Positions 1-5,251 of a DNA stretch of 5,251 bases are shown in pieces. Both the position numbers and the translations under genes were made by a program. Below the pieces are notes generated by a model. It was not told the DNA's origin. It searched no databases and saw only the letters and a program-made list of their open reading frames with translations. Position 1 is the stretch's first letter; each line of letters opens with the position of its first letter. The stretch is from Planctomycetota bacterium (GTDB taxonomy: Bacteria; Planctomycetota; Phycisphaerae; SM23-33), in assembly GCA_003644335.1 (NCBI GenBank), contig QNCB01000120.1, positions 1-5,251 of the forward strand, written 5' to 3'.

Positions 1-192
1 AACTTCGAGTATCTCTTCATTCGACTGGGGATCAATAATACATCCGGGACTGGCAATCGGAAGTAATACCGCCCGCTCAATTCCAAGGGTGTCGTAACGT
101 TTTATCAGCTCATCCGGCAAAGTAACATGCGTAACCCCATCTAAGGCCGGGGGTTGAAAAAGTCGGGTGTGACCGTGAATATCAATAAACAT
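1..192 (-). CDS. Amidohydro_2-type metal-dependent hydrolase, N-terminal part
   Basis: The first 64 codons of a gene that leaves the window at its left edge. The start is the ATG at 190-192, supported by an AGGAG Shine-Dalgarno at 199-203 with a 6-base spacer. The protein opens with MFIDIHGHT, so a D4-x-H6-x-H8 pattern sits on the first strand; this is the usual metal-binding H-x-H of amidohydrolase TIM barrels. A later stretch reads GIERAVLLPIASPG followed by SNEEILEV, which resembles the second and third barrel strands and the 'N-E-x-[IVL]' helix of the Amidohydro_2 (PF04909) family. Members hydrolyse or decarboxylate small cyclic or aromatic compounds and are normally cytoplasmic; no signal peptide is seen here. 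The gene begins 46 bases after the M20 stop codon, so it is probably the next gene of the same operon. The substrate cannot be told from this fragment. Confidence 0.8.
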   Translation of the reverse strand, partial: MFIDIHGHTRLFQPPALDGVTHVTLPDELIKRYDTLGIERAVLLPIASPGCIIDPQSNEEILEV

Positions 193-238
193 ATTCTTCT
201 CCTATTAGTTTTTATTAACATTATTTTATATAAAAATC

Positions 239-1357
239 TTACACTACAAAATCTTCAATAATTTTCGTATAGACAGCAACGGCTTTGTTGATGTCTGTAA
301 TATCTATGTACTCATCCGGCTGATGAGCCAATTCGGTTTTACCGGGACCAAAAACAATCACAGGGGCATTTAGTTCCTTAAAATAAGGACCATCCGTGGA
401 AAAATTTATCGAACTCACTTCATCAATTTCAGCTATATCAGAAACCTTTTTTATAAAACTACAAGCAGGCTCCGTCTCTAATGTCGGAACTGTACGAATA
501 ATTTCCAACTCGGCATCAAAATTCGGAGTTTGTGATTTCAATTCCGCACATATCTCGTTTATATCATCAACCACCCTTTCACAGGTTACACCTGCCGCCA
601 TTCTTATATCAATCTTGATAGAGCAGCTGTCAGGCACAACATTGGTCGCCTTGCCTCCGGATATTTGATTGATACTCATTGTAGAAGCATCCGAAAAAGC
701 AGTTTTGACATCCGGGAACTTATAACTGTTTAATCTATTTAACAGTGTATTCATTGATGTTATGGCATTGATACCGAGATGCGGCACGGAGCCATGGGCA
801 GTCTTGCCCTTTGTGGTAAGCTTCAGCCAACAGATTCCGCGATGAAAGTTGACTATTTTAAAATCTGTGGGTTCAGGTATTATTATTCCGGCTAGTTTCG
901 GCAAGCTATCCTTCTGTCGAGCTGTAAACCTTTTTGCCCCCAATCCGGTTGTCTCCTCTCCGGCTGTTGAACATATAATAAGATCGCCTTTGAATTTCAC
1001 CCCTGAGTTTTTAAGTTGGACTGCTGCAACAGCAACCGCAGCTAATCCACCTTTCATGTCACACGAACCCCTGCCGTAAATCCTGCCATCTCTTTCATCC
1101 GCCAGAAATGGCTGACTCTGCCATTTGGCATCACCCGCCGGCACAACATCACTGTGACAGGCAAAAAACAGGGAATCCCTACTGCCGTCTCCCTTGATTG
1201 TCGCTGTAATATTGGCTCTGTTTTCATCCCACACGTCAATTTCGGCAGAAATATCGTGTTGTTCAAGGAAGCGTTTCAACAGTTCAGCGGTACCCAACTC
1301 TCCGCATTCAAGCGTTGATTGAGCATTTATAAGCTCTTTAAGTAATTTTTTCAGCAT
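239..1357 (-). CDS. M20 family metallopeptidase/deacylase (ArgE/DapE-like)
   Basis: A complete 372-residue protein with the full M20 di-zinc site: H68-x-D70 in HSDVVPAG, the bridging D100 in GRGSCDMKGGLAA, the catalytic pair E134-E135 in AGEET, E162 in PEPT, and H345 in ELAHQPDEY. The lid/dimerisation domain lies at about residues 175-290 and carries H188 in TAHGS. Length and motif order fit the ArgE/DapE/CPG2 group, whose enzymes hydrolyse N-acyl or peptide bonds of small amino compounds in the cytoplasm. The start is an ATG preceded by GGAGGT at 1361-1366, inside the end of the ceramidase-like gene. The two reading frames share 7 bases (1351-1357, ATGCTGA), which suggests translational coupling. 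Acetylornithine deacetylase and succinyl-diaminopimelate desuccinylase are possible names, but no other arginine or lysine gene is nearby. A role on the same N-acylated compound as its neighbours is an inference. Confidence 0.93.
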   Translation of the reverse strand: MLKKLLKELINAQSTLECGELGTAELLKRFLEQHDISAEIDVWDENRANITATIKGDGSRDSLFFACHSDVVPAGDAKWQSQPFLADERDGRIYGRGSCDMKGGLAAVAVAAVQLKNSGVKFKGDLIICSTAGEETTGLGAKRFTARQKDSLPKLAGIIIPEPTDFKIVNFHRGICWLKLTTKGKTAHGSVPHLGINAITSMNTLLNRLNSYKFPDVKTAFSDASTMSINQISGGKATNVVPDSCSIKIDIRMAAGVTCERVVDDINEICAELKSQTPNFDAELEIIRTVPTLETEPACSFIKKVSDIAEIDEVSSINFSTDGPYFKELNAPVIVFGPGKTELAHQPDEYIDITDINKAVAVYTKIIEDFVV

Positions 1358-2670
1358 TTTACCTCCAACAATTCCTCCATCGCATCGAGCAGTACCGTTT
1401 CCACCTCCGGCGCAACCTTTGCAATGCTTGTGCTACATTCATAGCCGCCGCATTCGTATGCCTTTTTCGTTCCGATATATCCTATACCCAGATCGCCGTA
1501 AGCAGCGAGGCATACCATTTCATCAGGGCGCATGGCCTGTGCCGCAAGCTGATATTCGACAAACAGCTCACCCGGCAGATGAAGCAGAAAAACTGACCCG
1601 AGTCTCAGGCAGCTTACATTGACTTTTCGTCCTGCCATTTGCATTTCTTTATATCCAAGTTGCCAGGCAGCCAGCATTCGCTTCATAACCGGAACAGTCT
1701 CATCATTCATCACTGCTTTTATAGCCTCACTGTGCTCTGCGATATACGGCGATAATGGCAGAGAAACCGTCTTTGTCTTCCAGGTAATATCCTTGGAACC
1801 AATAGGAATCTTCACAGAATTATCCCAAGCCTTTTCCATGCCGGTTGCCAAACGACCCGCCAGCTTGAACCGGTTTACAGGCGATCCGTCATTATATTTC
1901 CCCGCTGCTATATTTGCTCCGGCTCCGCAAAAATGAATATGATCAACACCTGGCAAAGTTGCTTCGCGTAAGCCTCTTGCCAATCCGACCGTGTCATAGC
2001 TGACTGCGCCACGGTTATAAAAACTCTGGGGGTGCGATGCGTACCAGGTCAGCGAAACCAGTGGTTGATCCTCATTCCAGAATCCGATGGAACGGACGAA
2101 CGGATCAATAAGACCTTCATCCATTTCACGAATATGTGCGTCTCCGCAAGAGCTGGCACGCCAATGCTCAACCTTACCGTTTTTGCCCAAAATAAGACGA
2201 TTGGATGCAAACTTCTCGACACGAGCCTTACCCATGGATAAATGACTCACCGGTCGCCGTGAAGCGAGAGACTGACGAACAGCCGATGCCACCCGGTCAA
2301 TAACCTCATTTTCAAAATGCATATCTTTGGAGTGTATTTTTTTACTAAAAACAACCCCTTCTTTTTTGAGATAATTGTCCAATGAGCGATTTGTCCACGG
2401 AGTATCGTGCGGGTGAAGCGTATGGACGGTGACTCGGTCGCGCGTAGTCCCGGCAGCCTCGGCAATGGCATCCCGCCACAGATCGTGAGACTCGTCACAA
2501 ATCCCGCACCAATCAACGGCACACAGCACAATCGGCTGCTCATCCGTGAATAATATGATCCCACGCGCACTGAGCGGATCGACAATCTTGATCGCTGAGT
2601 TTACGAGTCCGCCACACAGTGGTGCTCCGAGCGGTGGCGTTACATCCGCCTGGAAAGTTGTTATATAAAT
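1351..2670 (-). CDS. Neutral/alkaline ceramidase-like hydrolase, start unusual or frame disrupted
   Basis: A protein of about 439 residues counted from the ATT at 2670. In order it shows ADVTPPLGAP (8-17), DPLSARGIIL (31-40), an H-x-H site HPHD (H86, H88), SHPQS (H213), GAGANIAAGKYNDG (about 249-260), LPGE (E368) and GYIGT..AY....YECST (Y398, Y405, Y410). These match, in the same order, the zinc ligands and the C-terminal tyrosine motif of neutral/alkaline ceramidases (PF04734), which cleave the amide of N-acyl sphingoids. The protein is shorter than true ceramidases, has no signal peptide, and the segment that carries the nucleophilic serine in ceramidases (GDVSPN) reads A-N-I-A, so the substrate is likely different. 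The first ATG/GTG/TTG in frame is the GTG at 2529, but it lies 47 codons inside the conserved sequence, so it is not the true start. The in-frame TGA at 2689-2691 limits the frame upstream. ATT (2670, GGAG 8 bases upstream) or a one-base loss after the ATG at 2684 would explain it. It overlaps the M20 gene by 7 bases. Confidence 0.8.
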   Translation of the reverse strand: MYITTFQADVTPPLGAPLCGGLVNSAIKIVDPLSARGIILFTDEQPIVLCAVDWCGICDESHDLWRDAIAEAAGTTRDRVTVHTLHPHDTPWTNRSLDNYLKKEGVVFSKKIHSKDMHFENEVIDRVASAVRQSLASRRPVSHLSMGKARVEKFASNRLILGKNGKVEHWRASSCGDAHIREMDEGLIDPFVRSIGFWNEDQPLVSLTWYASHPQSFYNRGAVSYDTVGLARGLREATLPGVDHIHFCGAGANIAAGKYNDGSPVNRFKLAGRLATGMEKAWDNSVKIPIGSKDITWKTKTVSLPLSPYIAEHSEAIKAVMNDETVPVMKRMLAAWQLGYKEMQMAGRKVNVSCLRLGSVFLLHLPGELFVEYQLAAQAMRPDEMVCLAAYGDLGIGYIGTKKAYECGGYECSTSIAKVAPEVETVLLDAMEELLEVKC

Positions 2671-2691
2671 TGTCCTATCTCCATTTTTTCA
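2661..2691 (-). other. Start region of the ceramidase-like gene: stop, out-of-frame ATG, candidate ATT start
   Basis: Read on the minus strand, this stretch begins with the TGA (2689-2691) that closes the frame of the ceramidase-like gene. Four bases later is an ATG (2682-2684) in another frame, which encodes only MEIGQFI before a TAA at 2661-2663. If one base were added around 2670-2673, the ATG would read into IYITTFQADVTPPLG, a normal-looking N-terminus for this family. Without such a change, the only starts left are rare ones: ATT at 2668-2670 with GGAG at 2679-2682 (8-base spacer), or ATA at 2662-2664 with AGGA at 2673-2676 (8-base spacer). The sequence does not decide between a rare start codon, a real frameshift mutation and a read error. 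Confidence 0.6.
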
Positions 2692-2754
2692 AAATCCGCC
2701 ACGCCCGCCACGTCTTCTATATCCGTACCTATACGAACTTTTTTTAATATTCAT
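2689..2754 (-). CDS. Possible 21-residue Arg/Gly/Tyr-rich peptide
   Basis: An ATG 18 bases after the aminotransferase stop opens a frame of 21 codons. The peptide starts MNIKKSSYRYGYRRR and ends GGRGGF, so it is strongly basic, with tyrosines in the first half and an RGG-type tail. A weak GGAA lies at 2762-2765, 7 bases upstream of the ATG. The frame is the same as that of the ceramidase-like gene, from which it is separated by its TGA, followed by only 18 bases to the candidate ATT start. It could be a real small peptide, a leader whose translation feeds ribosomes into the next gene, or chance in a 102-base gap. I recognise no family, and a 21-codon frame by itself is weak evidence. Confidence 0.25.
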   Translation of the reverse strand: MNIKKSSYRYGYRRRGGRGGF

Positions 2755-2772
2755 AACGCTTTTCCGCACATT

Positions 2773-4002
2773 CTATTTCAAATATGCTGCTTCTACTTTT
2801 TTCAAAGCCGCAACAATATCATCGGCTTCGGCTTGTGTAAAGTCCTCGTGCAGGCCGCAGTTGAAATACATGTCGTCAACCTTGTCGACATTGGTCAAAT
2901 CATATCGCCCGTCCATAGCCCAGCCGTTCTGCTGCATATATTTACCCATCCATTCCATGCGAACCGGTACATGTTTGTATGTCGGGCATACAGGAATACC
3001 TTCAGCCTCAACTGCCTTGACAAAATCTTCTTTAGAGACCGTCAGCAGCGACTGAGCGCATTTGAAAACCAGGAACCAGTAGACGCCTTCGCAATCGGCA
3101 GGCTCTTCTTTAAGCTGAATAGATTTCAGTTCCCCGCGACAGCTCTCGGCAATACTCTTTGCAAGTGTTCTGCGGCGGGATGCTATGTCGTCAAGCTTCC
3201 TTAGCTGGACTCTTCCGATGGCAGCGTGCAGTTCATCCATATTGCAGTTAAGTGCAGCGACCACGTTTCCGTTTGGAGCGTCGTCAATGCCGATAGGCTT
3301 GCCGCGGTCGGCATAGCGGCGGGCTTTCCAGTATAGTTCTTCATCCTTAGTGAATACCATTCCACCTTGTCCGCCGGTTGCGTGGTGCTTGCCGAACATA
3401 AGTGAAAACGAGCTTATCGTGCCCAGCGTGCCTACCATGCGACCCTTGTATTTTGCACCGTGAATCTGGGCGCAGTCTTCCACAACAGGAATTCCTCTGG
3501 AATTTGCCAGATCCATGATTGGATCCATATCGGCAGGAATACCCGCGATGTGGGCGACGATGATGGCCGAGGTTTTATCGGTGATCTTCGCTTCAATCTG
3601 TTCAGCGCCGATGGTGTAGTAATCTTCGATAGTATCCGCAGGTACCGGAACACAACCGCAGATCGCAGCAGGCATGACGCCGCCCGGGTCGCTGATCGCC
3701 GGGACAATAACTTCACTGCCGGGTTCTGGTTCAAGAGCTCTGAGAGCAACATATACTGCGTTAGTGCCGCTGTTGACCCCGTCGGCAAACCCGCCGCCGA
3801 GAAAGTCGGCAAACTCTTTGCAGTATGCCTCTTCCTGCGGGCCGTTGTAGCCCAGAACCTGATGTCCTTTTTCCATCGCCTCATCAAACAGCGACATTAC
3901 AACATCTTTTTCGTCCCGTCCAAAAAGTTTACGCGGGGGAAACGGCGTGGTCCGAACAGCCTCGCCGCCATTGATTGCCAGTTGCTCATTTGTATTCTGC
4001 AT
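2773..4002 (-). CDS. DegT/DnrJ/EryC1/StrS family PLP-dependent aminotransferase
   Basis: A complete 409-residue protein of the sugar/aminocyclitol aminotransferase family, which transfers an amino group, typically from glutamate or glutamine, to a keto-sugar or inosose using PLP. The Schiff-base lysine is K205 in SFSLMFGKHHATGGQGG. The PLP ring aspartate is D176 in VVEDCAQIHGAKYKG, with Q179 following, and the phosphate-binding turn is VNSGTNAVYVALRAL (about 77-91). The dimer-interface motif NCNMDELHAAIGRVQLRKLD (252-271) is also typical. Length is normal and there is no signal peptide. The ATG at 4000-4002 has an AAGGAG site at 4011-4016 with an 8-base spacer. The N-terminus (NGGEAVRTTPFPPR) resembles the AHBA-synthase/StsC-like branch. 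That branch includes scyllo-inosose aminotransferases, but closely similar proteins of unknown substrate are common, so the exact reaction is not assigned. A 102-base gap separates it from the ceramidase-like gene downstream. Confidence 0.93.
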   Translation of the reverse strand: MQNTNEQLAINGGEAVRTTPFPPRKLFGRDEKDVVMSLFDEAMEKGHQVLGYNGPQEEAYCKEFADFLGGGFADGVNSGTNAVYVALRALEPEPGSEVIVPAISDPGGVMPAAICGCVPVPADTIEDYYTIGAEQIEAKITDKTSAIIVAHIAGIPADMDPIMDLANSRGIPVVEDCAQIHGAKYKGRMVGTLGTISSFSLMFGKHHATGGQGGMVFTKDEELYWKARRYADRGKPIGIDDAPNGNVVAALNCNMDELHAAIGRVQLRKLDDIASRRRTLAKSIAESCRGELKSIQLKEEPADCEGVYWFLVFKCAQSLLTVSKEDFVKAVEAEGIPVCPTYKHVPVRMEWMGKYMQQNGWAMDGRYDLTNVDKVDDMYFNCGLHEDFTQAEADDIVAALKKVEAAYLK

Positions 4003-4024
4003 AACTACGACTCCTTTTTTTTAA

Positions 4025-4044
4025 TTCACATTTTCAATTGTAAA
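4025..4044 (-). promoter_or_regulatory. Imperfect palindrome overlapping a possible -10 element before the aminotransferase gene
   Basis: On the plus strand the site reads TTCACATTTTCAATTGTAAA: two 6-base arms, TTCACA and TGTAAA, with 5 of 6 positions complementary and an 8-base spacer. On the minus strand, TACAAT at 4037-4042 matches 5 of 6 bases of a sigma-70 -10 box, but the matching -35 region is poor. A repressor or activator bound here would control the aminotransferase gene, whose ATG lies 22 bases downstream of the palindrome. The region is AT-rich, so a chance match is quite possible. Confidence 0.25.
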
Positions 4045-4198
4045 CTTTCGCACTTTTTTGGATGAAATTTGATGAAGACTGGACATAAAAAAACAACCCC
4101 GAGCGAGCGGCGGCATTGGGACTTTGGCTGTATTCGATGGTCTGGCTTTGGTTTTGCCAACAGCCCATTGCCAAACGGGCTTCACTTACCTTACTCAT
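4034..4198 (-). CDS. Possible 54-residue small protein in the intergenic gap (marginal)
   Basis: An uninterrupted minus-strand frame from the ATG at 4196-4198 to the TGA at 4034-4036. It begins MSKVSEARLAMGCWQ, has a Gln/Ser/Asn-rich middle, and then reads NAAARSGLFFYVQ. No convincing Shine-Dalgarno precedes the ATG, the frame contains the hairpin at 4162-4181 and a run of seven T, and it ends inside the possible promoter of the aminotransferase gene. It could be a small gene, the translated trace of a dispersed repeat, or chance. I recognise no family. It begins 51 bases after the phosphoesterase stop codon. Confidence 0.2.
   Translation of the reverse strand: MSKVSEARLAMGCWQNQSQTIEYSQSPNAAARSGLFFYVQSSSNFIQKSAKVYN
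4162..4181 (-). repeat. Inverted repeat forming an 8-bp hairpin in the intergenic gap
   Basis: The minus strand reads AGCCCGTTTGGCAATGGGCT. It folds into eight pairs (seven Watson-Crick and one G-T) closed by a four-base TGGC loop. It lies 68 bases after the phosphoesterase stop and is not followed directly by a T run, so it is not a textbook terminator. Nearby copies of TTGGC, GCCAG and CAGCCAAAG could add further pairs, so the whole 4100-4181 stretch may be a structured RNA segment or part of a repeat element. The role is unknown. Confidence 0.5.
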
Positions 4199-4249
4199 CT
4201 TTGTTTCTTTTCATTATTTATGGTTAATCATATCAGTATATTGAAGTTT

Positions 4250-5179
4250 TTACGCATTCTTCTCCCAGGCCAGGGAATAGTCGCGTGCCTCCGGTTTTGG
4301 GTGGCCTCCGGGGCCGTAACCATCGGTTCGTTTGGAAACCTTATCGAGCGGCACGAAAGTCTTTGTCATCTTGTCATTATCAACATCATATCTGAAAAAG
4401 CCCTCGCTGCCGTCGCAGTCCGGCCAACGGTCTGTCCACTGGTTGCCACAGGTCGCAGGAGCAAGGTCAAAGTGAATACCATCAGCGAAATGATCCTTTC
4501 GGCAGTGAATATGTCCGGTAATGCAACGAGTTGCGCCGGTGGCTTTGAATATATCCATCAGGCGATCCCTGTTCTTCTGGTCAACACTAAAGTACCAGTC
4601 CATATATTGGTCGGGATTCTCAATGTCGAAAAACGGCTCGTCCAGTGTGTCTCTAAACATAGCATAGTGCATCAGCCAAAGGTGATGCGCAGCGGTGGGC
4701 AGATGTTTTTGTTCATCCAGCCATTTCCACAGTTCTTTTTCCTCCGGCAGGCCGGAACCAATGAGCATATCACAAAATCCGGAAATGCGAACATTCTTGT
4801 GCAGAAAGCTCCATTTGCTCGGCCCGAACACGGATTCAAACTGCTGGATCTGTTCGGATGTGATATTTAGGGCAATGTCATCACGAGCCGAATCCGGCCC
4901 TTGTTTGTTTGTGTGCTTGTTGCCTGTATCCATATTGCCGGCAATGACATGATAAGGGATACCCATTGAATCAAAATCAGCTTTCATGTCTTCCAGTTCC
5001 CACTTGTGAATGCTGCCGTCGCGCGTGATATCTCCGCCGACCAGCAGCAGCTCGGGATTAAGCTCCAGTATCTGCTTGCGAGCCTGCTTCCAGTTCTCCA
5101 TCAACGACGGGTCATATCGATACGACCTGGGCGAGCCAGGCTGTATGTCAGCTACGTGTATAAATGTCCAGGGCTTCAT
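4250..5179 (-). CDS. Calcineurin-like metallophosphoesterase family protein with altered metal ligands
   Basis: A complete 309-residue protein. Motifs of the calcineurin-like phosphoesterase fold appear in order: HVADIQ (D11, with Q13 where the D-x-H motif has histidine), LLLVGGDITRDG (D50), AGNMDTGNK (N82 and D84, with M83 where GNH[D/E] has the catalytic histidine), LMHYAMF (H171) and TGHIHCRKDH (H223, H225). The core strands and most ligands are present, so the fold call is firm; the activity is less sure, because both the first-site histidine and the general-acid histidine are replaced. The family hydrolyses phosphomono- and diesters. No signal peptide is seen, so it is likely cytoplasmic. 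The ATG has AAGGA at 5187-5191 with a 7-base spacer. It is probably the first gene of the cluster, with a palindrome upstream, and a 247-base gap follows before the aminotransferase. The substrate is unknown. Confidence 0.88.
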   Translation of the reverse strand: MKPWTFIHVADIQPGSPRSYRYDPSLMENWKQARKQILELNPELLLVGGDITRDGSIHKWELEDMKADFDSMGIPYHVIAGNMDTGNKHTNKQGPDSARDDIALNITSEQIQQFESVFGPSKWSFLHKNVRISGFCDMLIGSGLPEEKELWKWLDEQKHLPTAAHHLWLMHYAMFRDTLDEPFFDIENPDQYMDWYFSVDQKNRDRLMDIFKATGATRCITGHIHCRKDHFADGIHFDLAPATCGNQWTDRWPDCDGSEGFFRYDVDNDKMTKTFVPLDKVSKRTDGYGPGGHPKPEARDYSLAWEKNA

Positions 5180-5233
5180 ATTACTTTCCTTAGCTTTTAC
5201 ATGTTTTTGTCAATTGATGTTATTTTCCATTAA

Positions 5234-5251
5234 TTGCATATCGTCATGCAA
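5234..5251. promoter_or_regulatory. Palindrome with central CG, candidate LacI-family operator
   Basis: TTGCATATCGTCATGCAA at the right edge of the window. The outer six bases of each half are perfect reverse complements, and the centre is a C-G step, giving 7 of 9 matched positions per half-site. Even-length palindromes of this size with a central CG are the usual form of LacI-family operators. It lies 54 bases upstream of the phosphoesterase start codon, a suitable place for a repressor site. The palindrome may continue beyond the window. A TTGACA hexamer (5208-5213, minus strand) lies between, but it is too close to the gene and lacks a matching -10, so no promoter is assigned. No regulator gene is in the window. 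Confidence 0.4.

Noticed and set aside
2247..2585. Minus-strand frame of 112 codons overlapping the start of the ceramidase-like gene
   Set aside because: The other frame carries the conserved family motifs (DPLSARG, HPHD); this one shows none.
2689..2691. TGA read through or decoded as selenocysteine, joining the 21-codon peptide to the ceramidase-like protein
   Set aside because: No SECIS-like hairpin is apparent after the TGA, and an RGG-type extension is not expected in this family. A changed start is simpler.
3460..4065. Plus-strand open frame (201 codons) opposite the aminotransferase gene
   Set aside because: Antisense shadow of a well-supported DegT-family gene, with no recognisable motif.
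4061..4077. Short direct repeat GATGAA..TGATGAAG before the aminotransferase gene
   Set aside because: Only two copies of about 6-7 bases in AT-rich spacer, easily due to chance.
4083..4120. Rho-independent terminator on the minus strand (GC-rich stretch followed by seven T)
   Set aside because: The GC-rich part (CCGCTCGCTCGGGG) makes only about three pairs with itself, and the strong hairpin at 4162-4181 is too far from the T run.
4124..4870. Long plus-strand open frame (248 codons) across the gap and the phosphoesterase gene
   Set aside because: It is antisense to a gene with clear family motifs, shows no recognisable domain, and has no good ribosome binding site.
5208..5213. TTGACA as the -35 box of the phosphoesterase promoter (minus strand)
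   Set aside because: The -10 position would fall on the ribosome binding site, and no TATAAT-like hexamer is found at the right spacing.
1..5251. CRISPR arrays, tRNA or rRNA genes, transposase genes
   Set aside because: No regularly spaced repeats, no tRNA cloverleaf or rRNA sequence, and no transposase motifs were seen on either strand.

Overview
The window shows a compact, one-directional gene cluster. Every gene I can support is on the minus strand, so transcription runs from right to left. The base composition is moderate (near half GC by eye, not counted), Shine-Dalgarno sites are clear, and the stop codons are standard, which points to an ordinary bacterium. The mix of genes (a ceramidase-like protein of the short 'AGKYNDG' type, a DegT/StrS aminotransferase, a calcineurin-like protein with 'GNMD' in place of 'GNHD/E', and an Amidohydro_2 protein) reminds me of Planctomycetes/Lentisphaerae-type genomes. 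That placement is an impression from family knowledge, not a proof.

Layout in transcription order. (1) 5180-5251 is a leader with a perfect-armed palindrome with a central CG, resembling a LacI-family operator. (2) 4250-5179 encodes a metallophosphoesterase-like protein. (3) 4003-4249 is a 247-base gap with a strong hairpin, a marginal 54-codon reading frame, and a possible -10 element overlapped by an imperfect palindrome in front of the next gene. (4) 2773-4002 encodes a DegT/DnrJ/EryC1/StrS aminotransferase with its PLP lysine intact. (5) 2671-2772 is a 102-base gap holding a 21-codon Arg/Gly/Tyr-rich frame. (6) 1351-2670 encodes a neutral/alkaline ceramidase-like hydrolase. Its conserved N-terminus is present, but no ATG, GTG or TTG precedes it in frame. 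(7) 239-1357 encodes an M20 metallopeptidase/deacylase overlapping the previous gene by 7 bases. (8) 1-192 holds the first 64 codons of an Amidohydro_2 TIM-barrel hydrolase running off the window.

Taken together, three or four hydrolases, of which the ceramidase-like, M20 and perhaps the amidohydrolase proteins belong to families that cut amide or related bonds, sit next to a sugar-type aminotransferase. A working guess is processing or breakdown of an N-acylated amino-sugar or aminocyclitol compound, with the phosphoesterase acting on a phosphorylated intermediate. The sequence does not identify the substrate. The points most worth checking are the broken or unusual start of the ceramidase-like gene, the tiny RGG-type frame just upstream of it and in the same frame, the structured 4003-4249 gap, and the replaced metal ligands of the phosphoesterase.
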